Shown piece after piece: positions 37,745 through 47,689 of a stretch of DNA of 64,000 nt. The stretch is taken from positions 1 through 64,000 of the forward strand of contig JAKIVC010000002.1 of NCBI GenBank assembly GCA_021647245.1, in the 5' to 3' direction. The notes below the pieces were generated by a model that saw only the letters and a list, made by a program, of their open reading frames with translations, searched no databases and was not told the DNA's origin. The stretch's first letter is position 1; every line of letters starts with the position of its first letter. A program made the translations under genes and the position numbers. This stretch comes from Gammaproteobacteria bacterium. GTDB lineage: Bacteria; Pseudomonadota; Gammaproteobacteria; RBG-16-57-12.

Positions 37745-40663
37745 TTATAGCTTAATCTGTTTCAGATTGAGGGCCGATGCCTTATCCAGGGTCTCTTCAT
37801 TACAGATTACGGCGGTATTGGCCTGGCCGTTAATCAAATAGTGTTCTGCTACCCGTTGTAGGTCATTAATGGTGACTTGTAGCACCCGTGAGCGGAAGTT
37901 GCGTCGTTGTGCTGGGGTACGCCCATGCAGGTTGTTATGGAAGGCTCGCTTGGCTTCGCCTGCGGGGGATGCGGGTTGATCCAGGCGAGAGACAATACCG
38001 AGGATCGCCTCTTCCAGCATATGTTTGGGTTGTTGCTCGTTGAGCAACCACTGTACCGAGTTATCGAAGTCGGCCAGCGTCTCTGTTAAGCGTGGATCGC
38101 GATAAGAGTAGAAGCGGAAGCTACCTGAGCTGCCATCGAAGCTTGCGCCGCCGCCATAAGCACCACCCTGCTCACGAATTGTGCGGTGCAGGAAGCCATT
38201 ACGCAAGTAGGGAGCTAAAATCATTAATGCGGGTGCATCGAGATGGTTAGCAGCAACACCCGCATAAGCTTTGGCGGTAAAATTAACCTGGGTACTGGTG
38301 GTCCACGCCTCAGTGGTTAGACCGGGCGTGTAGTCAATAGTGAAGGGTGTGTGCTGCTGGCTGGCTGGGTGTTGCCATTGACCGAGATTGTTCAAGAACT
38401 GCTGGTGGTGCTCTTGCTCTCCAACCACCAGTAGCTGGCGTGGTGCCCGCTGCATAATTTCATGGATCTGTTGTAGTTTATCTGCAAACGCTTGTAGCTC
38501 GGCATTTTCAGAAAATGACTTGTCCAGCGCTTTTATCTGCTGAATGCTACACAACCCCTCCCAGTGGTGGGAAAGCGCTGCACTGGGTGCAAGGCGGCTG
38601 CTAGCGGCAACCATTGCAAGGCCATGCCCCTGGTCGGTAACCCCCTGTTCACAGTGGAACCGTACCTGAGTGATCAACTCTTTGAGGCGTGGCAACTCAT
38701 CAAAGCGTGGCTGCTCGAAGGTTTGCTGCATCAGGGAGGTGAGCTTATCCTGGTTATGTACCAGTGCTTTGCTGCTAATAACTAGGAAGCTGTTGGTTCT
38801 GTTGACATCATCGGGGTCACCACGGTAGGCGATATTAGCACTGATACCACCACTGACAGCCGCTTGGAAGGCCTGGGTTTCCAGGTAGTCACGACCGGCG
38901 CTGCCCACTTCGCTGAGGCAGTCACAATAGAGGGGCAGGAGTTGCTTAAGGCTTTCATCCATATTGGGCAGATCGACAACTAACTGTTGGTAGATCAGAC
39001 CATTGGTACCTTGCGCATAAAGCGTGGTGGGTATGCCATTGGATGTCTGTTGTGTGCCGTCAGGAATGAGCAGGTCAGAGGGTACATCATTCAGCCCAAC
39101 TTTTGGTAACACATCCGGGTCATCTTGTTGGCACTGACGTGCTTTTAGTTGAGCGGCCTGATCGATAATCGCTTGTTTCTGCTGTTGGCTCAACTGAGCT
39201 TTAATTGCCGCCAGTTGTGCAGCTTCTTGTTGTGCTGAACGCTTATTAAGTTCGCTGTCGGGTTGATAGGTGATGCGAACTCGATGTGGGTTATTGAGTA
39301 GCAGGTTTTTGATTTGTTGCTGTATAAAACCGGGTTGAGCAGCCTTTTTACGCAGTGCCGCGAGGCTTTTATCTACATTGAGTTGTGCCACCATATCACC
39401 ACCATGAATGGCGCTAGAGAGGCCGTTGAGAATCAGTGTCAGACCATAGGGGTAGCTATCTCCCCCCACTTCTCGCTGGCTTAATTCCAATTGGTGCAGC
39501 ACTGAATCCAGCTGCTCTTGCGCCACTCCCTCTTTAGCGACCCGGTTCAAAACTTCGAGAATAAGTGCTTCTACAGCCTCAGCATTCTCTGCCTCAGCCC
39601 CCTCAACCCCGCAGACAAAAACCATCTCCTTGTTGGTATCTTCCAGGCCACATAAGGGTGAAGGTGCATTCGCCAGCTCGGTGGTCTCCAACGCATTACG
39701 CAGTGGTGAGGCACTGTTGTCCAGTAACAGGTCGGATAGCAGGTTGGCGGTCAGGTTGGCTTCTAGGTCGGTACTCTCACCCAGCAGCCAGCCGAGATTG
39801 ATGAAGGTTTTGTTATCACTCTCCTCCTCATCTTCCAGCGCATAATATTTAGTGACGTGCTGAGGTTCGCTGTAGCGCTGCTCGTTGGCGACTTTTATGT
39901 TGATATCCAGCTTGTCAAAGCGCTTGAGTGCGTGCTCCTCAAATTGCAGTTGCAGCTCTGCCGCATGGGTATTGCCATAGGTCATAAAAATGGCATTTGA
40001 GGGGTGGTAATGGTCGTGGTGAAACGCCTTTAGCTCGTCGTAGCTGAGTTTAGGAATCTCTGTTGGCTCTCCGCCACTGTTGTAGTGGTAGGTGACGGTG
40101 GGAAACAGTTGACTGGTTAGCGCTTGCCACAGTGAGCGTGATGGTGAGCCCATCGCGCCCTTCATCTCATTGAAGACGACTCCTTTGTAGACTAGCTCAG
40201 AGTCAGGGTTGCCCTCTTCGGCAAACTCTACACGGTGCCCCTCCTGTGCAAAATCTAATTCATTCAGGGTCGGAAAAAATACCGCATCCAGGTAGACCTG
40301 TAACAGGTTGGTGAAATCTTTTTGGTTCTGGCTGGCAAAGGGGTAGGCCGTCCAGTCGCTGGAGGTGAAGGCGTTCATAAAGGTGTTGAGTGAGCGGCGG
40401 CTCATCATGAAAAAAGGGTCACGAACTGGATATCGCTGGCTGCCGCAGAGCGTGGTGTGCTCTAGAATGTGCGCAACACCTTTAGAGTCATGAGGTACCG
40501 TACGAAAGGCCACCAGGAAGACGTTATTGCTGTCATCAGCTGCGATATGAAAGTGCTGTGCACCGGTCTTTTTATGACGATATTCCTGAATCTCTATATT
40601 GAGTGAGGCGATGCTTTCGCTGCGGATCCATTCAAAACTTGGAGAGGCCTGGTTTGAGCTCAT
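37745..40663 (-). CDS. M16C metallopeptidase, PreP-like
   Basis: 972 residues, the size of presequence-protease-type (PreP) insulinases, which form a closed chamber and degrade unfolded peptides. The inverted zinc motif HxxEH is HILEH at residues 65-69, followed by FMMSRRSLNTFMNAFTSSD and a downstream Glu in the next helix. The C-terminal half carries the conserved GGAYGGGASFDGSSGSFRFY. A signal peptide is not seen, so it is probably cytoplasmic. A copy of a dispersed repeat lies just upstream of its start. Confidence 0.9.
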   Translation of the reverse strand: MSSNQASPSFEWIRSESIASLNIEIQEYRHKKTGAQHFHIAADDSNNVFLVAFRTVPHDSKGVAHILEHTTLCGSQRYPVRDPFFMMSRRSLNTFMNAFTSSDWTAYPFASQNQKDFTNLLQVYLDAVFFPTLNELDFAQEGHRVEFAEEGNPDSELVYKGVVFNEMKGAMGSPSRSLWQALTSQLFPTVTYHYNSGGEPTEIPKLSYDELKAFHHDHYHPSNAIFMTYGNTHAAELQLQFEEHALKRFDKLDINIKVANEQRYSEPQHVTKYYALEDEEESDNKTFINLGWLLGESTDLEANLTANLLSDLLLDNSASPLRNALETTELANAPSPLCGLEDTNKEMVFVCGVEGAEAENAEAVEALILEVLNRVAKEGVAQEQLDSVLHQLELSQREVGGDSYPYGLTLILNGLSSAIHGGDMVAQLNVDKSLAALRKKAAQPGFIQQQIKNLLLNNPHRVRITYQPDSELNKRSAQQEAAQLAAIKAQLSQQQKQAIIDQAAQLKARQCQQDDPDVLPKVGLNDVPSDLLIPDGTQQTSNGIPTTLYAQGTNGLIYQQLVVDLPNMDESLKQLLPLYCDCLSEVGSAGRDYLETQAFQAAVSGGISANIAYRGDPDDVNRTNSFLVISSKALVHNQDKLTSLMQQTFEQPRFDELPRLKELITQVRFHCEQGVTDQGHGLAMVAASSRLAPSAALSHHWEGLCSIQQIKALDKSFSENAELQAFADKLQQIHEIMQRAPRQLLVVGEQEHHQQFLNNLGQWQHPASQQHTPFTIDYTPGLTTEAWTTSTQVNFTAKAYAGVAANHLDAPALMILAPYLRNGFLHRTIREQGGAYGGGASFDGSSGSFRFYSYRDPRLTETLADFDNSVQWLLNEQQPKHMLEEAILGIVSRLDQPASPAGEAKRAFHNNLHGRTPAQRRNFRSRVLQVTINDLQRVAEHYLINGQANTAVICNEETLDKASALNLKQIKL

Positions 40664-40708
40664 GCTGTTGCGTTACCTTAGGGAGTTGAAATCAATTTGG
40701 CCAATATA

Positions 40709-40745
40709 CCCTAATCCCCCGATAGAAACACGCCTGCTGCACGAC
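40709..40745. repeat. Single arm of the dispersed CCCCCGATAG repeat
   Basis: CTAATCCCCCGATAGAAACA and the following CGCCTGCTGCACGAC match 30406-30442 at about 31 of 37 positions. Only one arm is found here, between the mobA stop and the PreP-like gene's start. Confidence 0.65.
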
Positions 40746-40747
40746 GA

Positions 40748-41335
40748 TTACTCTTGGTTTACGGCCTGAACCTGTGCCAGGGTATTAATATTTTTGAAGG
40801 GTTTATCACTTTGATAATGGGTGATAGCCGGTTGTTGCTGTCGCATCCACTCTTGAACACGCCGCTCACCACGGTTCAGGTAGTTGAGTAGTGATGGCTG
40901 CAGTGAGCGGTGCATCAGGCAGCAGAGTGGTTGTATCCCCCGGGGTGATTCGACGATAGTGAGCGGGTTCTGTTGTTGGTTTTGGCTCTTGATTAGGCGA
41001 GTCACCAAATCTTTTGGAATCAGTGGGGTATCACAAGGGCAGAACAACAGATAGGGTGTATCAATTGAGTCAAAGGCGCTGGCTATACCGGCGAGTGGCC
41101 CTCGATAATCGGGCCAGCGGTCCTGACAGAGTGTTAATTTGTATTTACGGTATTGTTGTTGATTGCGGTTGATGTTGATAGCGAGCTGTTTCAACTGGGG
41201 TTGCAGGCGAGCTAACAGATGTTCAACCAAAGGGCGACCCTGATACTCCTGTAATCCTTTATCACCACCGCCCATACGTCTGCCGCGCCCACCGGCCAGA
41301 ATGACGCCGCACAGGTTGCCGATTTCAGCTCTCAT
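40748..41335 (-). CDS. mobA: Molybdenum cofactor guanylyltransferase
   Basis: 195 residues. Attaches GMP to molybdopterin, giving bis-MGD for DMSO-reductase-type enzymes. The nucleotide-binding VILAGGRGRRMGGGDKGLQ and the FCPCDTPLIP metal site are typical. Its ATG shares one base with the moeA stop (TGATG), so the two are translationally coupled. Confidence 0.95.
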   Translation of the reverse strand: MRAEIGNLCGVILAGGRGRRMGGGDKGLQEYQGRPLVEHLLARLQPQLKQLAININRNQQQYRKYKLTLCQDRWPDYRGPLAGIASAFDSIDTPYLLFCPCDTPLIPKDLVTRLIKSQNQQQNPLTIVESPRGIQPLCCLMHRSLQPSLLNYLNRGERRVQEWMRQQQPAITHYQSDKPFKNINTLAQVQAVNQE

Positions 41336-42573
41336 CAGCTGAAATATGCACTGTAGGGTATAAACTCCAGGGAGTCGCTCTCTGAAACTGCCTGCTCCTC
41401 AGGGATAACCACTAACCCTTCACTTTGAGTGAGAGAACTCATCATGGCAGAACCTTGTTGTGGTAGTGGCACTATCCTCCCCTGCTCAATATTGGCTCGC
41501 AGGTATTCGCGGCGGCGGCCCGGTTTGTGGCTGAACCCGGCGGGTAGCGTTATTGAGAGAGGTGTGTGGTGGTGGATGCCTTGCATGCTCTGTAGATAGG
41601 GGCGGACAAATAGGCAGAAGGTGATGAATGTTGCAACCGGATTACCCGGAAGACCAAAAAAAGGGGTCTCCTTAACAGTGCCATAGGCGAGCGGTTTGCC
41701 CGGCTTAATGGCGATGCGCCAGGAGTCGATTGTCCCCAATTGTGCCACGGCAGCTTTGACGTGATCTTCATCCCCTACTGAAACACCGCCACTGGTGATA
41801 ATAAGGTCTGCCTTTGCCGCTTCACGCAGTGTATCGCAGATTGCCTGCAGGTGATCTGGAACCACTCCCAGGTCAATCACCTCATGTCCCTGAGTTTGTA
41901 GAAGGGCATTAAGGACGTAGCGGTTACTGTCGTATATATGACCACTTGCACGCAGCTCTCCCAGTGGTGTGAGCTCATCACCGGTTGAAAATATCGCGAC
42001 CTTAAGCGGACGTGTAACGGTGACGCGTGCCAAACCCAACGTAGCGATCATGCCAAGCTCTTGTGCTCTGATCTTTTGCCCCTTGGAGAGCAGCTTGTCA
42101 CCACCGGAAACCTCTTCACCCTGGCGGCGAATATTGGCACCCTCCTCTATTTGACCAGGAAAAATAACCCACCCATCTTCAATATTACACGCCTCTTGAG
42201 GGATAACAGTATCGGCACCGGTTGGCAAGGGCGCACCGGTGAAGATGCGCGCACAGCTCCCTTGCTTAAAGGGTTGCACCGCAGCGCCAGCAGGAATCGT
42301 CTGCGCTATTTTAAGTCGCCGTTCATGGCTGCTTTTGAGATCATTAAGGTGAATGGCATAACCATCCATGGCGCTATTATCGACGGTGGGCATATCGAAT
42401 GGGGAAAAAATATCTTCGGTAAGCACCCTGCCCAGCGCTTTTTGAGTGGGTATCGATTCGTGTTGTGTGATCAACGGTGCACTGTTGAGAAAGAGCGATA
42501 GCGCCTCCTCAACCCGTAGCAGTTTTCGGGCATGCTCTTCACAGATATCCATGGGTTTGTCAGAGGTGTTCAT
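41335..42573 (-). CDS. moeA: Molybdopterin molybdenumtransferase
   Basis: 412 residues. Inserts molybdate into adenylylated molybdopterin. The landmarks are VDNSAMDGYAIH, RIFTGAPLPTGADTVIPQE, FSTGDELTPLG, TSGGVSVGDEDHVK and FGLPGNPVATF. It follows moaB by 6 bases and overlaps mobA. Confidence 0.96.
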   Translation of the reverse strand: MNTSDKPMDICEEHARKLLRVEEALSLFLNSAPLITQHESIPTQKALGRVLTEDIFSPFDMPTVDNSAMDGYAIHLNDLKSSHERRLKIAQTIPAGAAVQPFKQGSCARIFTGAPLPTGADTVIPQEACNIEDGWVIFPGQIEEGANIRRQGEEVSGGDKLLSKGQKIRAQELGMIATLGLARVTVTRPLKVAIFSTGDELTPLGELRASGHIYDSNRYVLNALLQTQGHEVIDLGVVPDHLQAICDTLREAAKADLIITSGGVSVGDEDHVKAAVAQLGTIDSWRIAIKPGKPLAYGTVKETPFFGLPGNPVATFITFCLFVRPYLQSMQGIHHHTPLSITLPAGFSHKPGRRREYLRANIEQGRIVPLPQQGSAMMSSLTQSEGLVVIPEEQAVSESDSLEFIPYSAYFS

Positions 42574-42579
42574 AACCGT

Positions 42580-43110
42580 TTAACGCTCTTTGAGGCGGGG
42601 AATCAGGTTGATAAAATTGCAGGGTGTGGTGCGGCTATCCAGCTGCTGTTGAAGGATACCATCCCATGCCAGCTTGCAGGCACCACTGGAGCCGGGGATA
42701 CAGAAAATGAGGGTGCCATTTGCCACCCCCGCCACTGCCCGTGACTGAACTGTTGAGGTGCCAATATCATCCAGAGAAAGAAAACGGAATATTTCACCAA
42801 AACCATCAATATTTTTATCAAATAGCGGCATCATGGCTTCAGGGGTAATATCACGCCCGGTCATCCCCGTTCCGCCGGTAATGATGACCGCTTGTACTTC
42901 ATCATCGGCAATCCATTGAGAAACCTGGGCGCGCAACTGATAACGATCATCAACCAAAATCACCTTTTCAGCAAGCATGTGCCCATGCTGGGTGAGACGC
43001 TCGACAAGTATTTTACCTGAGCTGTCGGTCTCTTCAGTACGGGTATCTGAAACGGTTAATATGGCGATATTAATGGCTTTAAATTCAGTATGCTCTGGCG
43101 TATGTGCCAC
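42580..43110 (-). CDS. moaB: Molybdopterin adenylyltransferase-like protein
   Basis: 176 residues from a GTG start with AGGAGA 7 bases before it. Of the MoaB/MogA family, which adenylates molybdopterin ahead of Moe[14 protein letters not shown], the [10 protein letters not shown] loop and [17 protein letters not shown] are intact. It heads moaB-moeA-mobA. Whether it acts as MogA or MoaB cannot be settled from sequence alone. Confidence 0.93.
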   Translation of the reverse strand: MAHTPEHTEFKAINIAILTVSDTRTEETDSSGKILVERLTQHGHMLAEKVILVDDRYQLRAQVSQWIADDEVQAVIITGGTGMTGRDITPEAMMPLFDKNIDGFGEIFRFLSLDDIGTSTVQSRAVAGVANGTLIFCIPGSSGACKLAWDGILQQQLDSRTTPCNFINLIPRLKER

Positions 43111-43201
43111 TCTGCTCTCCTACTCTGTTCAGTTTCTATCTTTTTACTATGCATCATTGTACAGAGTTTAACCAGTGGCGCGCTTGGTGTGAAGGGAGTC
43201 T

Positions 43202-46200
43202 TTATGAGTTATTCGGATGAGTGTTACTTTCAATTTTTGTATGCAGGCTATCAATGAGCTGGGGGCGCTGTATGGCGTATCCCTGCGCATAATCAACCCC
43301 AATTTGTCGCAAAACCTCAAGCGAAGCGTTGCTCTCCACACATTCGGCGATAATTTTTTTACCCATAAAGTGGCCAATTTCGGTGACTGATTTCACCATC
43401 GCGTGGTCACTTTTGTTGTTGACAATATCGCGCACAAAAGAGCCATCTATTTTGATGTAATCGACTGGCAGGTTTTTCAGGTAGGCGTAAGATGACATGC
43501 CGGTGCCAAAATCATCCAGCGAAAAACTGACGCCACACTGTTTTATTTCATTGATAAATTCAGCGGCACCAGAGAGATTTTCGATACCGGCCGTTTCGGT
43601 TATTTCGAAACAGATGTGTGAGGCGGGGAGTTGCGATGCCTTTAGCTGGTCCATGATAAAAGGGATAATCTTGTCATCATTTACCGACAGCCCAGAGAGG
43701 TTGATGGCGATGCCACCTAGTCTATCCAAGTGTGAGGGGTGATTCTTAAAGAATTTTAGTACGTTGCTGATTACCCAGCGGTCAATCTCCGGCATACGGC
43801 GGTATCGCTCTGCGGCGAGTATGAAGTGTTCGGGGGAGACGAGGCTGCCGGTTTGGTCGGTGATCCCCAGTAGAATCTCTGCATGTGGTCGCAGTGTTTT
43901 ATCAGTGACCGGAACGATGGGCTGATAGCGCAACATCAAGCTGTTGCTGTTGAGTTTGTCATCTATTTTGGATGCCCAGTAGATGACCAGATTACTTTTT
44001 TTCAGGTCATGGTCATCAGCTTGAATGACATGCAGCTGGTTAACACCCCTCCCCTTAGCCAGGCGGCAGGCGGCTTCAGCGGTCTGTAACAGGCGAGTGG
44101 CCTCGTGTTGCTCCAGATTGATAGGGACTACGCCACTACAGAACGATACCGCACTTCTACTCTCTTCATAGATAAATTGATACGCTCTCAATGCGTCTTT
44201 GAACTGCTCGGTAATCGTAAGCGCATCATCAACCGTGAACGCTTTTAGTAACAGGGCAAACTCATTGCCACCCACCCGTGCTAAAAGCCCTCGCTCTGCC
44301 AATACCTCTTCGAATATATTGGCCACTTCTATCAGTAGCTTATCCCCTGCTTCGTAGCCAAAAGAGTTGTTAATAACATCAAAATAATCCAGGTCGTAGT
44401 AGCAGATAATGTCTTGGCTATCTGATGGTGTGGAGTGTAGCTGTTTTAGGCTTTTCTCAAACTCTCGCCGGTTGACCAACCCGGTAAGGGCATCGTGGGT
44501 GGTTTCGTGCAGGAGCTTCTCATTGAGCTTCTGCAGCATACTGTATTGTGCTCGATCAAACGCGCTGTCATCGGCATTATCAAGCACCACCGCCGCACCG
44601 CTGTATAGCTGTAGCGCCAAAATATCGACCTTGATGGTGCCTTGCATTTGCCCTTTCAGGTTAACAAAAGCGTAGTCGGTAAAATCATCTGAAACCCAGG
44701 TCAGGCAGAGGCGCTTGGCATCGCTGTCGCCCGCATCAAACAGAACCCAGTCCCCTCTCCTCATGCGCCGAATGCGTTTTCGCCACTCTTTTAACTGCTC
44801 TTCATCGGTATCGGGGCTCTGTATGGATAAGCTGTTGATCTGCAGTGAGGGGAGCGTGGCGTGGTCACTACAGGCATGAAGAGCATCACTGAGGTTGTGT
44901 TGATAAGCCTTATCCTGAACATGCAGTAGAGACTCTACCTTTTCCAGTAGCTGTGTTACCAGCACAGGCTCCATGCTTTGTTGTTGCGAGAGTTGCTGCA
45001 ACATACTTTCAATGTTTTTTCGCAGGTCCCCTTTGAGGTTGTCCAACTCCTGATCGTTGTAATATTCCAGCTGGGTCAGCTTGTTGATAAAACGTCGTGC
45101 CAGATGGTCTGAATCGTAGAGAATGGAGTCATCTTGGAGTGCTTCATCCAGCATAGGCAGCTCAAGCTTACCCAGCCACTCTTTTACCCCGTGGGTGATT
45201 TGGCTATCTTGATACATCTCTTCGTAGAGTGTGCCGGTGGTCTCCATAACCCGCATCTCTTCAGGTGAGAGGGTTTTTCCATCATGGCGGCTCTCAATCT
45301 CCTGCAGCAGCTGCAGTGTGATGGAGCGCTGTGTTGACTCCTCACTGGTCGCTACTGGAGGTGTTGCATGTTGGTTTGAATTGAGTTTTTTAAGTGTCTC
45401 AACAAGCTCTTGTGGCGAGTAGTGGTGGTGGCTCTCATGATGATGCTCTGTCGGCTCTTTTTGCGTTGTCTGATGGAGGAATTGTAGTGTCGATATCAGG
45501 TTATAGAGCTCTTCTGACTCATCTGCTTGCGGGTTATTTTTTCTCTTTTCGGCGGTGGGCTCAGCAACGCTGTTTTTGGGGTTGCTGGGTGTTGATGCCG
45601 TGGTTTTCTTAATCGAATAACTGATCTCAGACGGCAAGCCAAGCGCAATCATTCGTTGACTTACCTGCTGATAAACAGAGCCCATACCGTCGGACAGGGT
45701 GTCGCGAAATATTCTGCAACAGGCCGAATAAACCTCATGATTCAGGGTGAGGCTTTTGAGTGCCCCCTGATAGGCATTGGAGATAGACTCTGGCCCCATT
45801 GGGTTATTGCGGGCAGAGATGGTATAGCCCAGTAGTTGCGTGAGGCGCTGCTCAATACCGACGAGCTCTTGGTGGTAACATGACTCTATTTTGTTGGCAA
45901 TATCTGAGCGGGCAATCCAGTCATTTAGCTCATCATCATTCACCAGTGAAAAGTCTTCGGCCTGTTCTAGGTTATTGGTGGGCTGAGCGGGTGAGCTTGG
46001 CTGCGTGGAGCGCTCGGCCAGCACCTGTTGCAAGGTTGTCAAAAAGTCATTTTTGAAGCGTTTTCCGGCCGGCCCGTTAAACTGCTCAATCACACTAAAG
46101 TAGCTGTTTTGTTGAATGTGAGTGTCGGCGTTTTTAGCCAGGCTCATCAACGCTGCCTCCTGCTTCAGCAGATAGTCATCAATAACATCCTGCATTTTTT

Positions 46201-46624
46201 TCATTAGCAGCGTGGCGATTTCAGAGTAGCTGTCACCGGCTTTCTGGTCGGTGACTGCGAGTGGTGTGGCTGCGGGTTGTTGTGCTACGGCGTAGTTTAA
46301 AATGCTTTGCAGAGTGGTTTTGTTGGGGTTGAGAAAGGCAACACCCAGGCTGTTGCTGGTCACACGTATTACCCGTGCTTGCAGGTGGTGGGAGTGGCTG
46401 AGGTTGTCTGGCAGAATGAAGTTGATATCAATGACTTCATGATGACTCACCGGCGTAGTGTTTGTACCCATATGGCCTGTTACCAGATACATGCCACCGA
46501 TACAAAAATCATAAATTTCAACGACTTGTTGGGATGGCAGGGCGCGAGTAATGGTTGCTGGCAGCTTCAAGGTATAACGGGTATGAGCTCGTTTGTTGTT
46601 TTCTGTTTGCTGCCCTACGGTCAT
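43202..46624 (-). CDS. PilZ, DUF1631-like, GGDEF and EAL domain c-di-GMP protein
   Basis: 1140 residues. An N-terminal PilZ-like domain (about 1-110; RAHTRYTL and FCIGGMYL) should bind c-di-GMP. A long helical region resembling DUF1631 follows. The GGDEF domain, near residue 785, reads RVGGNEFALLLK. Its third position is Asn instead of Asp or Glu, so cyclase activity is doubtful. The EAL domain, from about residue 900, keeps its key residues: AEILLG (EAL variant), INLSGLS, DDFGTGMSSYAYL and AECVES. Net phosphodiesterase activity is likely. It has no membrane segment. Confidence 0.88.
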   Translation of the reverse strand: MTVGQQTENNKRAHTRYTLKLPATITRALPSQQVVEIYDFCIGGMYLVTGHMGTNTTPVSHHEVIDINFILPDNLSHSHHLQARVIRVTSNSLGVAFLNPNKTTLQSILNYAVAQQPAATPLAVTDQKAGDSYSEIATLLMKKMQDVIDDYLLKQEAALMSLAKNADTHIQQNSYFSVIEQFNGPAGKRFKNDFLTTLQQVLAERSTQPSSPAQPTNNLEQAEDFSLVNDDELNDWIARSDIANKIESCYHQELVGIEQRLTQLLGYTISARNNPMGPESISNAYQGALKSLTLNHEVYSACCRIFRDTLSDGMGSVYQQVSQRMIALGLPSEISYSIKKTTASTPSNPKNSVAEPTAEKRKNNPQADESEELYNLISTLQFLHQTTQKEPTEHHHESHHHYSPQELVETLKKLNSNQHATPPVATSEESTQRSITLQLLQEIESRHDGKTLSPEEMRVMETTGTLYEEMYQDSQITHGVKEWLGKLELPMLDEALQDDSILYDSDHLARRFINKLTQLEYYNDQELDNLKGDLRKNIESMLQQLSQQQSMEPVLVTQLLEKVESLLHVQDKAYQHNLSDALHACSDHATLPSLQINSLSIQSPDTDEEQLKEWRKRIRRMRRGDWVLFDAGDSDAKRLCLTWVSDDFTDYAFVNLKGQMQGTIKVDILALQLYSGAAVVLDNADDSAFDRAQYSMLQKLNEKLLHETTHDALTGLVNRREFEKSLKQLHSTPSDSQDIICYYDLDYFDVINNSFGYEAGDKLLIEVANIFEEVLAERGLLARVGGNEFALLLKAFTVDDALTITEQFKDALRAYQFIYEESRSAVSFCSGVVPINLEQHEATRLLQTAEAACRLAKGRGVNQLHVIQADDHDLKKSNLVIYWASKIDDKLNSNSLMLRYQPIVPVTDKTLRPHAEILLGITDQTGSLVSPEHFILAAERYRRMPEIDRWVISNVLKFFKNHPSHLDRLGGIAINLSGLSVNDDKIIPFIMDQLKASQLPASHICFEITETAGIENLSGAAEFINEIKQCGVSFSLDDFGTGMSSYAYLKNLPVDYIKIDGSFVRDIVNNKSDHAMVKSVTEIGHFMGKKIIAECVESNASLEVLRQIGVDYAQGYAIQRPQLIDSLHTKIESNTHPNNS

Positions 46625-46768
46625 CTAAATGCTATTCCCTGCGCGGGTGTTTTGTTGTCTATGCGCCACTATTAATGGTTACTACACAATAAATCGGAAC
46701 ATGTTTCATGTTCTTGATCAAACCACTCACTTAAATCCACAGGCCGTTGAAACTGCGGCTTTTGGTGC

Positions 46769-47686
46769 TCATGGTGATGGTTTTTTTTTGGCCCTTGGGT
46801 GTGCTTTATCATACACCTCGGCAAGGTGTTGAAAGTCGAGGTGGGTGTAAATTTGGGTAGTTGAGATGTCGGCGTGGCCGAGCAGCTCTTGTACAGCGCG
46901 CAGATCACCACTGGATTCGAGCAGGTGGCTGGCGAAGGAGTGGCGAAGGCGATGGGGATGTACGTTGGCCATAAGCCCCTGCCTTAAGCCCTGTTCTTTA
47001 ATGCGCTTTTGTACCGCGCGGGGGGTGAGACGCTTACCCTGTTTGCCGACGAAGAGTGCTGTTTCGTCGGTGTTGGCAAGGGAGGGGCGAATCTTGAGCC
47101 AGTCACGCAGCGCGGCAACTGCTTTACTACCCACCGGCACTTCGCGGGTTTTGTTGCCCTTTCCCAGTACGCGCACCATGGCGCTGTTAAGGTCGAGACC
47201 ACTCATATCCAGTGTGACCAGCTCAGTGAGTCGTAAACCACAGGAGTACATCAGCTCGATCATGGTGAAATCACGCAGTTGCAGCGGATCTTCGGGGTCA
47301 ATGGCAGGGCCATCCAGCAGCTGGCTAATTTCATCAACATCGAGGGTTTTGGGTAGCTTTCGCCCTCTCTTGGGGGCGCTCACCCCTTGCGCTGCGTTGT
47401 TGTTTAGGCGCTTTTCTCGAATGAGATAATTGAAGAAGGAGCGTATTGCCGAGAGCTCACGTTGCAGGCTACTGCCTGCTAGGCCATTACGGTGTCGCCA
47501 TGCTATATAGTGGCGAATGGCGGCGCTGTCGAGCTGTCTCCAGTGCTCAATTTTCTGCTTATCACAATAGCGTTGTAGCTGCTTGAGGTCACGCTGGTAG
47601 TTGTTACGGGTGTGGGGTGAGAGTTGTCGCTCATTGCTGAGGTGGCCGATAAAATCACTGATCCAGTCGGCTTCGGAGGCATCCAC
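46769..47686 (-). CDS. xerC: Tyrosine recombinase XerC
   Basis: 305 residues. With XerD it resolves chromosome dimers at dif. Catalytic residues are in place: Arg152 (CGLRLTEL), the Lys of GKGNKTR, HPHRLRH (His245 and Arg248), His271 (LLGHADIS) and Tyr280 (TTQIYTH). It sits 3 bases behind the DUF484 gene, as in the dapF-DUF484-xerC order of E. coli. Its last codons run through nine adenines on the coding strand. Confidence 0.96.
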   Translation of the reverse strand: MDASEADWISDFIGHLSNERQLSPHTRNNYQRDLKQLQRYCDKQKIEHWRQLDSAAIRHYIAWRHRNGLAGSSLQRELSAIRSFFNYLIREKRLNNNAAQGVSAPKRGRKLPKTLDVDEISQLLDGPAIDPEDPLQLRDFTMIELMYSCGLRLTELVTLDMSGLDLNSAMVRVLGKGNKTREVPVGSKAVAALRDWLKIRPSLANTDETALFVGKQGKRLTPRAVQKRIKEQGLRQGLMANVHPHRLRHSFASHLLESSGDLRAVQELLGHADISTTQIYTHLDFQHLAEVYDKAHPRAKKKPSP

Positions 47687-47689
47687 TGA

